From NCBI GenBank assembly GCA_015689705.1, contig WVSN01000007.1:1-45000 (forward strand): a DNA stretch of 45,000 nt, written 5' to 3'. Source of the stretch: Rhodobacterales bacterium HKCCE3408 (GTDB taxonomy: Bacteria; Pseudomonadota; Alphaproteobacteria; Rhodobacterales; Rhodobacteraceae). The position numbers and the translations under genes were made by a program. Shown piece after piece: positions 24,343-31,901 of this stretch. Under the pieces are notes generated by a model. That model saw nothing but the letters and a program-made list of their open reading frames with translations, did no database searches and was not told the DNA's origin. Position 1 is the stretch's first letter. Each line of letters opens with the position of its first letter.

Positions 24343-24407
24343 GATAGCCTCGGCATTTCATGTTTCGATGCCCCCATGATTAGCCTATGATGAGAATATG
24401 CCTAAGC

Positions 24408-24421
24408 CAGCAATTCTGCTG
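24408..24421. promoter_or_regulatory. Inverted repeat in the divergent LysR promoter region
   Basis: CAGCA-ATTC-TGCTG lies between the divergent genes, 17 bases before the LysR start. It could be a regulator site. Evidence is only symmetry and position. Confidence 0.3.
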
Positions 24422-24437
24422 ATATGATAGATGAACT

Positions 24438-25325
24438 ATGACAATCGAGCCCGACTGGCGGCATCTGCCCTCGCTTTCTTCCCTGCGCGCCTTCGACGCG
24501 ACCGCCAAGTCCGGCAGCTTCGCCGCGGCGGCGCGGGCGCTGAACGTGACCCATGCAGCCGTGGCGCAGCAGGTGCGCGGGCTGGAGGGCGATCTTGGGC
24601 TGAAGCTCGTGGAACGGGTGGGCCGCTCGATCCGCCTGACACGGGAGGGCGAGCAGCTCGCGGCCGCGCTGGCCGAGGGGTTCGGGCGGATCGCGACCGG
24701 GCTCGCCGCCGTGAAGACCGCCCAGGGCGCGCGCGGCCTCCGGGTCAGCGCGACGCCGGGCATGGCGACGAAGGTGCTTCTGCCGATGCTGGCGGAGTTC
24801 TGGCGGCGGCATCCGGAGATCGCCGTGACCATCGTGCCCGACCGCCGCGCAGTCGATCTGGTGGCCGAGGGCTATGATCTCGCGATCCGGTCGCCCGCCG
24901 GCGCGCCGTCGTGGCCGGGTCTCGACGCGATGCTCCTGATCGATTGCGAGATGGTGGCGGTGGCGGCGCCTACCTATTTCGAGGACGGGCCGCCCGACCC
25001 TATGGCGATCCCGTGGTTCACCCACGACGCGTTCGAGCGGGGGTTGTTGCGTGACAGCGGCCTCGACCCAGACCGGCTGACCTATCGCGATGTCGGGCCG
25101 CCGACGATGGAACCGGCGGCGGCCCGGATGGGCTTCGGCGTGATGGTCTGCCCCGAGATCATGGTGCGGGAGGACCTGGCATCGGGAGAGCTCTGCCGGC
25201 TTCCGCTCGAGATCCGGGGAACCGTCGCGTATTACGCCGCGATGCCGCAGGGGCCGCGGCATCCCCATCTTCAGGTCTATGTCGACTGGCTGGTGCGCGC
25301 GCTTGCGCCCAAGCCTGTCAGCTAG
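24438..25325 (+). CDS. GcvA-like LysR-family transcriptional regulator (first)
   Basis: 295 residues; ATG at 24438, no obvious ribosome-binding site. The N-terminal winged helix (LPSLSSLRAFDATAKSGSFAAAARALNVTHAAVAQQVRGLE region) is followed by a substrate-binding domain. The AAV-Q recognition helix and 'PSL..LRAFDA' opening are typical of GcvA-type LysR proteins. The effector and targets are unknown. A second GcvA-like gene follows at 25592, with a 55-residue gene on the other strand between them. Confidence 0.9.
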   Translation: MTIEPDWRHLPSLSSLRAFDATAKSGSFAAAARALNVTHAAVAQQVRGLEGDLGLKLVERVGRSIRLTREGEQLAAALAEGFGRIATGLAAVKTAQGARGLRVSATPGMATKVLLPMLAEFWRRHPEIAVTIVPDRRAVDLVAEGYDLAIRSPAGAPSWPGLDAMLLIDCEMVAVAAPTYFEDGPPDPMAIPWFTHDAFERGLLRDSGLDPDRLTYRDVGPPTMEPAAARMGFGVMVCPEIMVREDLASGELCRLPLEIRGTVAYYAAMPQGPRHPHLQVYVDWLVRALAPKPVS

Positions 25326-25327
25326 GC

Positions 25328-25495
25328 TCACAGGATGCCGGTATCGCGCAGCCAGCGTCGGAATTCCTGCCGGCGTTCGTTGCGGTGCCGCCGCGCCGTG
25401 GGCGGGCGGGAGTGGTCGGCGGTCCAGTGGCCGGGCGCATCCCACTGCTTTTCGCGGGCGGCGGTCGAGAGCGTGCGGGCGAGGATCGGTAGCAT
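25328..25495 (-). CDS. 55-residue basic small protein between two LysR genes
   Basis: ATG at 25495 with a strong AAGGAG site 10 bases upstream; 55 codons and TGA. The product begins LPILARTLSTAAREKQWD, followed by an Arg/His-rich part (TARRHRNERRQEFRRWLRD). This resembles short DUF1127-like proteins with an Arg-rich C-terminal helix, but the family is not certain. It is divergent from the second LysR gene with a palindrome between, suggesting control by that regulator. Confidence 0.65.
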   Translation of the reverse strand: MLPILARTLSTAAREKQWDAPGHWTADHSRPPTARRHRNERRQEFRRWLRDTGIL

Positions 25496-25575
25496 GAGTC
25501 AGATCTCCTTTCATTCGATGACTCAGTCCTACTCCCATCTTCCCCGATTCCCCTAGGCAGGAAGATATCTCTATT

Positions 25576-25590
25576 GTAAGCTGAGCTTAC
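25576..25590. promoter_or_regulatory. Palindrome GTAAGC-TGA-GCTTAC, likely LysR operator
   Basis: A perfect 6-bp inverted repeat with a 3-base spacer ends 1 base before the second LysR start codon and occupies the place of its ribosome-binding site. LysR proteins bind such dyads (T-N11-A) and usually repress themselves. It could serve both that gene and the divergent 55-residue gene. Confidence 0.55.
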
Positions 25591-25591
25591 T

Positions 25592-26512
25592 ATGGATTGG
25601 CGAGATATCCCGTCATTGGCCGCGCTCCGTGCCTTCGAGGCAGCGGCGCGGCATGGCTCTCACACCGCCGCAGCGCGCGAGCTTAACGTGACTCACGCTG
25701 CGGTCGCGCAGCATGTTCGCGCGCTCGAGACGCATTTCGGGACGGCGCTGCTGGAACGCTCGGGCCGGACGATGACCCCGACCGAGTCCGGGTTCGCGCT
25801 GGCCGCCGGGCTTGCCCGCGGATTCGAGGAAATTGCCGCCAGCGTCCGGTCGCTTGCCGCATCGCGCGGCACGGGCCCGCTGGCACTGACCACCACCCGC
25901 ACCTTCGCCGAGAACTGGCTGATGCCGCGCCTGCCCGGATTCTGGTCTGCGCACCCCGACATTCCGTTGTCGATCTTCGCGGACGACGCGGTTCACGACA
26001 TCCGGCGCGAAGGGCTGCACATGGCCATCCGCTACGGTCGCGGGAACTGGCCGGGCGTGACCTCGCAATTCCTGTTCTCGGGCCAGACCGTCGTCGTCGC
26101 CCACCCGGATCTTGCCGGTAAGATCGACCGGACGGGGGACGTGATGGGCCAGCTCGCGAAGCTGCCCTGGCTGGTGGAGACGGGATACACCGACTATTTC
26201 GCCTGGATCGCGGCGCAGGGACTGCCGGCCGACAAGATGACCATCACCCAGTTCGACGGTAACCCGCTGGTCCTCGCCGGGACGCGGGCGGGCGCGGGAG
26301 TGTCGGTGCAGCCGAAGCCGGTGGTCGAGGCCGATCTCGATGCCGGGCGGCTCGTGGCGCTGGTGGAAGAGCCGGTCGCGTCCAAGGACGGGCCGGGCTA
26401 TTACATCGTGACACCGCCGGGACCGGAGCCCGAGCGGGTGCGCGCCTTCCGCCGGTGGCTCTCGCGCAGCGTCAGATCTCCGGACCCCGGCACAGCAGCC
26501 CACCCCTCATGA
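25592..26512 (+). CDS. GcvA-like LysR-family transcriptional regulator (second)
   Basis: 306 residues; ATG at 25592. The winged-helix region (IPSLAALRAFEAAARHGSHTAAARELNVTHAAVAQHVRALE region) is very like that of the LysR gene at 24438, and the substrate-binding domain follows (RTFAENWLMPRLPGFWSAHPDIPLSI region). The two are probably old duplicates. Its 3' end overlaps the convergent lipoprotein gene by 41 bases. Confidence 0.9.
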   Translation: MDWRDIPSLAALRAFEAAARHGSHTAAARELNVTHAAVAQHVRALETHFGTALLERSGRTMTPTESGFALAAGLARGFEEIAASVRSLAASRGTGPLALTTTRTFAENWLMPRLPGFWSAHPDIPLSIFADDAVHDIRREGLHMAIRYGRGNWPGVTSQFLFSGQTVVVAHPDLAGKIDRTGDVMGQLAKLPWLVETGYTDYFAWIAAQGLPADKMTITQFDGNPLVLAGTRAGAGVSVQPKPVVEADLDAGRLVALVEEPVASKDGPGYYIVTPPGPEPERVRAFRRWLSRSVRSPDPGTAAHPS

Positions 26513-26912
26513 CGATGACCCGCCCGCCCTGTTCCTCGACCGAGAATCCGGGCGAGGGGCCGGATGGTCCGCCGACGCTGAGACCGCCCGCGGAGATACC
26601 CGGCTGATCGATGATCCAGCCGCGGAAGTCCCCGTCGCGGAAGAGGAGCGTGAGGCCCGAGGCCCATTGGAGGCCGGTCGCGCCGTCGCATGCCCGAGTG
26701 GTGCCAACCGGAGGCGCGCCGAGAAGGCGCGTGACCGCATCGACCACGCCCGCCTGTGCACGGCCGAAATCGATCCGCAGATCGGTGCCCGCCGGCTTAA
26801 GCCCGCCGGCATCGGCACTGAGGCCCGTTGCTGCAGGCGTCGATACGGAGGCGGGCTGACAACCCGCCAGCAGGGCCGCCAGCACGGTGGTTCGGATTAG
26901 CGGAAGAAGCAC
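26472..26912 (-). CDS. Small lipoprotein, relative of its upstream neighbour
   Basis: 146 residues if the GTG at 26912 is the start; a GTG at 26927 is also possible. The lipobox LAALLAGC gives a lipid-modified Cys at about residue 18. The mature part has DGDFRGWIIDQPGISAGGL and ends in GGLLCRGPEI. These align with DGAFVGWISTDPTIPIEGGL and AGTQCFFR of the gene upstream, so the two are diverged tandem duplicates. The start overlaps the end of that gene. Function unknown. Confidence 0.7.
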   Translation of the reverse strand: MLLPLIRTTVLAALLAGCQPASVSTPAATGLSADAGGLKPAGTDLRIDFGRAQAGVVDAVTRLLGAPPVGTTRACDGATGLQWASGLTLLFRDGDFRGWIIDQPGISAGGLSVGGPSGPSPGFSVEEQGGRVIVMRGGLLCRGPEI

Positions 26913-27397
26913 TGGGTCCCGGCCCACATCAGCCGGATCTGCGATCCGTCCTCGGTCAGGATGCCGTAGATGCCGTCGCCCTGCGCGAACTCGGTGCCGA
27001 GCGTAGTCTCGGAATAGGTCACGTCTGTCGCAGGCGGCGCGGGCTGGCCGGGGCGCAGGCCACCCTCGATCGGGATCGTCGGGTCGGTGGAGATCCAGCC
27101 GACGAACGCGCCGTCCTCGAAGTTCAGCGTCAGATCATCAAGGAAGGACGCGAAAGTCATCGGCCCTGCGCCGCATTCGTCGTTCGATCCGCCCTCGGGC
27201 GTGTCGCCGGTGATCTGCACCGTCAGCTGCAGGATGTTCGGCTCGTCGTTGCCGAAGGCGATGACGGCAGGGTTGCCCGGCTGCTGCATGCCGCCGGGCA
27301 CGAGGATCAGGTTGGACACGTCAGCGGACGGTGGTGTCGGCGTGCAGGCGGCGAGCGCCAGCGCGGCGCAGGCGGCGATGCCCGCCCGCCCGCTCAT
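26897..27397 (-). CDS. Small lipoprotein encoded directly after regA
   Basis: 166 residues; ATG at 27397 overlaps the regA stop (ATGA), so it is co-translated with regA. A signal peptide with lipobox ALALAAC (Cys near residue 18) is followed by a beta-rich domain with two late Cys. See the paralogue at 26472-26912. A role in redox or envelope stress would only be a guess from its operon. Confidence 0.75.
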   Translation of the reverse strand: MSGRAGIAACAALALAACTPTPPSADVSNLILVPGGMQQPGNPAVIAFGNDEPNILQLTVQITGDTPEGGSNDECGAGPMTFASFLDDLTLNFEDGAFVGWISTDPTIPIEGGLRPGQPAPPATDVTYSETTLGTEFAQGDGIYGILTEDGSQIRLMWAGTQCFFR

Positions 27398-27960
27398 TTC
27401 GGCGACCGCTTGGCGAGGATGCGCTGCAGCGTACGGCGGTGCATGTTCAGCCGCCGCGCCGTTTCGGAGACGTTGCGATCGCAAAGCTCGTAGACGCGCT
27501 GGATATGTTCCCACCGGACGCGGTCGGCGGACATCGGATTTTCCGGCGGCGGCGGGATCTCGTCTTCCTCGGCCAGCAGCGCCGCGGTGACATCGTTGGC
27601 GTCGGCGGGCTTGGACAGATAGTCCGTGGCGCCGATCTTCACTGCCGCGACGGCGGTGGCGATCGCGCCGTATCCTGTGAGCACGACGACCCGGCAATCC
27701 GGACGGCGTTCGCGCAACGTCTCGACCACGTCGAGTCCGTTTCCGTCTTCGAGCCGGAGATCCACGACCGCATAGGCTGGCGGGCGCGCAGTGGCCACGG
27801 CCTTGCCCGCCGCGACCGAAAGGGCCGCCTCGACCTCGAATCCGCGCTTCTCCATCGCGCGCTGCAGGCGACGCAGAAACGGCTCGTCATCGTCGACGAG
27901 CAGAAGCGAGCGGTCCGGGCCTATGTCTCTGAGCGTGCGTTCCTGGGTCACGTGGATCAT
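27394..27960 (-). CDS. regA: Response regulator RegA (ActR/PrrA)
   Basis: 188 residues. The receiver domain has LLVDDDEPFL (acidic pocket D23-D25), the phospho-acceptor Asp in VVDLRLEDG (D67), VVLTGYG and the Lys in LSKPAD. After a Pro-rich linker (EIPPPPENP) comes a Fis-type helix-turn-helix, SETARRLNMHRRTLQRIL. This two-part layout with a poly-proline hinge is specific to RegA/ActR/PrrA, which controls photosynthesis, respiration, nitrogen and carbon fixation genes in response to redox. Its partners senC and regB lie next to it in the usual order. Confidence 0.96.
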   Translation of the reverse strand: MIHVTQERTLRDIGPDRSLLLVDDDEPFLRRLQRAMEKRGFEVEAALSVAAGKAVATARPPAYAVVDLRLEDGNGLDVVETLRERRPDCRVVVLTGYGAIATAVAAVKIGATDYLSKPADANDVTAALLAEEDEIPPPPENPMSADRVRWEHIQRVYELCDRNVSETARRLNMHRRTLQRILAKRSPK

Positions 27961-28022
27961 GGCTCCTCCACCATCGGTGTCGTCCCTTAGCCAAATTAAT
28001 CCCGTGCGGTCAATTTTCTACG

Positions 28023-28646
28023 TCACGATGCCGCATCGAGAAAGCAGGCCACGCGGTTCGCCATCTCCTCGGCCGGCGTGTCGCGGCGGAAGAAATCGAC
28101 GAAACCGTAGCCCGGCAACACGAGGTAGGTGAAGGCTGTATGATCGACGAGGTAGGTGTCCTCGTCAGTGTCGGGGATACTGTAATAGGCGCGGTAGGCG
28201 CGCACGGCGGCGTCGATCTGCTCCTCCGACCCGGTCAGCCCGATCATGCGTGGATGGAAATAGTCGGTGAACTCGGCCAGGACGTCCGGCGTGTCGCGCG
28301 CGGGATCGACCGAGATGAACACCGGCTGCACCTCGCGGCCCTGCTGTTCGAGCAGATCGACCGCGTCGGCATTGCGGGCGGCGTCGAACGGGCAGACATC
28401 CGGGCAGAACGTGTAGCCGAAATAGATCAGCGACGGCTCGGTCAGCAGGCTCTCGCTCGTGACTGTCTCGCCCGTCTCCGAGACCAGTTCGAACGGGCCA
28501 CCGATGTCGCCGGCCCCGGCGATCGCCGATCCACGACACTGAGCGAAACCGTCCTCCGCCGTGCGGCCGAACCAGACGGCGATGCCGGTTCCGCCCGCGA
28601 TGGCGATGATCGCGGCGGCGGCGGCAATGGCGAAATAGCGGGTCAT
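28023..28646 (-). CDS. senC: SCO1/SenC/PrrC copper chaperone
   Basis: 207 residues; ATG at 28646. An N-terminal membrane anchor (about residues 4-25) is followed by a thioredoxin fold with the copper-binding CPDVCP motif (YFGYTFCPDVCP) and the distal His in LVDHTAFTYL. SenC/PrrC delivers copper to cytochrome c oxidase and is linked to RegBA signalling. It is divergent from regB, with 62 bases between the start codons. Confidence 0.95.
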   Translation of the reverse strand: MTRYFAIAAAAAIIAIAGGTGIAVWFGRTAEDGFAQCRGSAIAGAGDIGGPFELVSETGETVTSESLLTEPSLIYFGYTFCPDVCPFDAARNADAVDLLEQQGREVQPVFISVDPARDTPDVLAEFTDYFHPRMIGLTGSEEQIDAAVRAYRAYYSIPDTDEDTYLVDHTAFTYLVLPGYGFVDFFRRDTPAEEMANRVACFLDAAS

Positions 28647-28708
28647 GGACGCCCCCGGAAAACCGAACACCCTTCACTTATTCGCTCCACGGTGCAAATT
28701 CACGCGTG

Positions 28709-30139
28709 ATGGCCGTGACAGAACGTCCCCCCGCCGCGCCCGAGACCGAGCGCGACCAGACCGAGCTGCTGCTTCTGCGGCAGGCCCGCAGCGACTGGGT
28801 GCGGCTGAGGACGCTCCTCGTCCTGCGATGGCTCGCCATCGGCGGGCAGACGGTCGCCGTGGTGATCGCCGCCTTCTACATGGGATTGAGGCTGGAACTG
28901 GGGCTCTGCGTCCTCGCGATCGGCGCGTCGGTGGTCTCGAACCTGATCGCGATGGTGATCTTCCCCGAGAACCACCTGCTGAGCGACCGTGACGCGATGC
29001 TCACGCTTCTGTTCGACCTGACGCAGCTTGCCTTCCTGCTGTTCCTGACCGGCGGGCTGAACAATCCCTTCGCGCTTCTGATCCTTGCGCCGGTCACGAT
29101 CTCGGCGACCGCGCTGACCCTCCGCTCGACGGTTCTGCTCGGACTGATCGCGATCGCCCTGATCACGCTTCTCGCCTTCGTCCACGTGCCGCTGGCCACC
29201 GCGACCGGCGAGCTTCTGGCCCTGCCCGGCATCTTCGTCGCGGGCTTCTGGTGCGCCATCATCATCGGGATCATCTTCCTGTCGGCCTATGCGCGGCGCG
29301 TCGCGACCGAGAGCCATTCGATGAGCCAGGCGCTGGCCGCCACGCAGATGGCGCTGGCCCGCGAGCAGAAGCTGACCGATCTGGGCGGCGTGGTCGCGGC
29401 CACAGCGCACGAACTCGGGACGCCGCTCGCCACGATCAAGCTGGTCTCGACGGAACTCGTCGAGGAACTGTGCGACCGGCCGGACCTGCAGGAGGATGCG
29501 CGCCTGATCCACGACCAGGCCGACCGCTGCCGCGACATCCTTCGGTCCATGGGTCGTGTGGGCAAGGAAGACGCGCATATGCGCGCCGCACCGCTCGCCG
29601 CCGTTCTGCGCGAAGCGGCCGAACCCCATGCCGACCGCGGCATCGAGATCGGCTACAACTTCAACCCGGAGGACGAAGCCGACCGGGGACAGCCTGTGAT
29701 CTTCCGCAAGCCCGAGGTGATCCACGGCCTGCGCAATCTGGTCCAGAACGCGGTCGATTTCGCCCATGCGCAGGTCTGGATCGACGGGGACTGGACGCCC
29801 GCCCGCCTGCGGATCCGGGTGATGGACGACGGTCCCGGTTTCCCGCCGGACATGCTCGGCCGTCTGGGTGAGCCGTTCCTGCGGCGCCGCCGCGACGGCG
29901 GATCGCAGCGGCCCGGCTACGAGGGGATGGGCCTCGGGCTGTTCATCGCAAAGACGCTGCTAGAACGTTCTGGTGCAGAGGTGGCGTTCCGCAACGGCTC
30001 TGACCCGTTCCTGGCCGATCACGAGCGCGTCGAGATGAGCGGCGCGGTTGTCGAGGTCACCTGGCCGATCGGCGCGATCGCGCGGCGCCCGGCCGAAACC
30101 AGCGCACCCCTGGGAGAGAACAGGCCGCTCTCGGTCTGA
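28709..30139 (+). CDS. regB: Sensor histidine kinase RegB (PrrB)
   Basis: 476 residues; ATG at 28709. Six membrane segments occupy residues about 35-195, including the quinone-binding GGLNNPFALLILAPVTISA. The H box TAHELGTPLATIKLV has the phosphorylated His at 234. The redox Cys is in DRCRDIL at 274, the same 40-residue spacing as His225-Cys265 of Rhodobacter capsulatus RegB. The N, G1 (MDDGPGFP) and G2 (GMGLGLFIAK) boxes follow. It phosphorylates RegA under reducing conditions. Confidence 0.97.
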   Translation: MAVTERPPAAPETERDQTELLLLRQARSDWVRLRTLLVLRWLAIGGQTVAVVIAAFYMGLRLELGLCVLAIGASVVSNLIAMVIFPENHLLSDRDAMLTLLFDLTQLAFLLFLTGGLNNPFALLILAPVTISATALTLRSTVLLGLIAIALITLLAFVHVPLATATGELLALPGIFVAGFWCAIIIGIIFLSAYARRVATESHSMSQALAATQMALAREQKLTDLGGVVAATAHELGTPLATIKLVSTELVEELCDRPDLQEDARLIHDQADRCRDILRSMGRVGKEDAHMRAAPLAAVLREAAEPHADRGIEIGYNFNPEDEADRGQPVIFRKPEVIHGLRNLVQNAVDFAHAQVWIDGDWTPARLRIRVMDDGPGFPPDMLGRLGEPFLRRRRDGGSQRPGYEGMGLGLFIAKTLLERSGAEVAFRNGSDPFLADHERVEMSGAVVEVTWPIGAIARRPAETSAPLGENRPLSV

Positions 30140-30143
30140 CTTG

Positions 30144-30158
30144 TTAAGATTGCGTTAA
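30144..30158. promoter_or_regulatory. CtrA-type box TTAA-N7-TTAA
   Basis: TTAA-GATTGCG-TTAA lies 52 bases before the PAS-protein start codon. This is the exact full CtrA consensus of Alphaproteobacteria, and suggests cell-cycle or motility-linked control of that gene. Confidence 0.6.
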
Positions 30159-30209
30159 CACTTCCTGCCCAAACATTCGGCAGCAAGAAAATTTCGTGCG
30201 TGTTCAGGG

Positions 30210-31802
30210 ATGCTGTTTTCGTCTACCGCGACGGTCGTGATCATTGTCGCAGCCAGTACGATCGCCGCGGCATTTGCCGTCGTGATCCTGAAGTATTTCA
30301 GTCAGGTCGCCGACCGACGCAGTGCCATGGCACCGGCCGCCCATCTCGGTGCCGCCCGGACTTACCGGTTCCGCGACGGCTACCTCGTCTCCGATCCCGA
30401 TCCTGACGATGCCTTCCTCGACGCCTCGGCCGACCGCGCCGGTGCTCTGTCCGACCTGTGCGATGCGCTCGCTCGCATCGACGCCCGCGTCCCGGCCGCA
30501 ATGGACGGGCTGTGTCTCGCGGGCAAGAGCTTCCTGCTCATCGGCCATGCCGGCCCAGATGCTCTGACCATCGCCGGCCAAGCCGAAGGTGCGGATCTCG
30601 TGGTCAAGGTGTCCGGGGCGCATTCCGGCAATGGCCGCATCCTGATCGATGCCGAAAGCTTCCGTTCGCAACGGGCCGAGACGGAGGCCCTCAAGGAGCT
30701 TGCCGACGGCGCGCCGATCGTGGCTTGGCGCGAGGCCGAGGATCGCACGATCACCTGGGCCAATGCCGGCTATCTCCGCAATCTCGAGCGGATCATCGGC
30801 CCCGATGAGGACATTGTCTGGCCCTTGCGCCCGCTCTTCGGCCCGGAACTCTACCCGCTCCCCGATCCGGGTCAGACACGGCGCTGTTCGATCCGCCGGC
30901 CGGACCGGGCGCGGCCCGCCTGGTTCGACATCTCGGCAATGCCGGTCGGGACCGAGACATTGATCTTCGCTCAGCCGGCCGACCGGATCGTCGCAGCCGA
31001 AGAGGCGCTGCGGGACTTCGTCCAGACCTTGTCGAAAACCTTCGCCGACCTGCCCATCGGGCTCGCCATATTCGACAAGCATCGCGAACTGGTGCTGTTC
31101 AATCCGGCGCTCATCACGCTGAGCACGATCGACGCGCAGTTCCTGTCGTCGCGCCCGACGCTGTTTTCGTTCCTCGATCAGTTGCGCGAGAAGCGCCAAA
31201 TGCCCGAACCAAAGAACTACAAGGCCTGGCGCGAAAGCATCGCCCGGCTCGAAGCGGACGCGGCGGACGGCAGTTACCACGATCTCTGGACCCTCCCGAC
31301 GGGCCAGACCTATCGCGTCATCGGACGCCCGCATCCCGGAGGTGCGCTGGCCTTCATGTTCGAGGACATCAGCTCGGAAGTGTCGCTGACGCGCCAGTTC
31401 CGCGCCGATCTCGATCTCTACCAGGCGGTGATCGACCAGGACCGCGCGGCCGTCGCAGTGTTTTCGAACCAGGCGCAGCTCGTCCTGTCGAACGCGGCCT
31501 ATGCCGCGCTCTGGGGCCACGACCCGCGCGAGATGCTGGGCAACCTGTCGCTGAGCGAGGCGACACAGCGCTGGGAGCGGGCGATGGTGCCGGCCCCGGT
31601 CTGGGGCGACATCCGCGATTTCGCCGAACAGCGCGACGACCGGGAAGCCTGGACCGACGAAATCCGGATCCCGGGCCGCGGCAAGCTGGAGCTGTCAGTC
31701 GCGCCTCTGAAGGGCGGAGCCACGATTCTGCGGTTCTCCCTGAGATCGGCAGGAGGCGAACGGGCGCAGGCCGGGGCCGCCGTCGCGGCCCAGATACCCT
31801 GA
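30210..31802 (+). CDS. PAS-domain membrane signalling protein without a kinase core
   Basis: 530 residues; ATG at 30210. One N-terminal membrane segment (VVIIVAASTIAAAFAVVIL) is followed by PAS-like domains at about 160-260 (APIVAWREAEDRTITWANAGYL), 270-380 (LPIGLAIFDKHRELVLFNPAL) and 400-500 (AAVAVFSNQAQLVLSNAAYAALWG). The chain ends without a DHp or ATPase domain, so it senses but does not phosphorylate alone. Similar proteins in the Rhodobacteraceae are conserved downstream of the regBA locus. Partners are unknown. Confidence 0.8.
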   Translation: MLFSSTATVVIIVAASTIAAAFAVVILKYFSQVADRRSAMAPAAHLGAARTYRFRDGYLVSDPDPDDAFLDASADRAGALSDLCDALARIDARVPAAMDGLCLAGKSFLLIGHAGPDALTIAGQAEGADLVVKVSGAHSGNGRILIDAESFRSQRAETEALKELADGAPIVAWREAEDRTITWANAGYLRNLERIIGPDEDIVWPLRPLFGPELYPLPDPGQTRRCSIRRPDRARPAWFDISAMPVGTETLIFAQPADRIVAAEEALRDFVQTLSKTFADLPIGLAIFDKHRELVLFNPALITLSTIDAQFLSSRPTLFSFLDQLREKRQMPEPKNYKAWRESIARLEADAADGSYHDLWTLPTGQTYRVIGRPHPGGALAFMFEDISSEVSLTRQFRADLDLYQAVIDQDRAAVAVFSNQAQLVLSNAAYAALWGHDPREMLGNLSLSEATQRWERAMVPAPVWGDIRDFAEQRDDREAWTDEIRIPGRGKLELSVAPLKGGATILRFSLRSAGGERAQAGAAVAAQIP

Positions 31803-31901
31803 ATGGGCCAGGCTCCGCCGGTCAGCCGACGGCACCGGACTGTTATCTGTTAACCGAGCGCAGGCATGCTACGCCGCCGGCATCCGCTGAAGGAGGATGT
31901 C

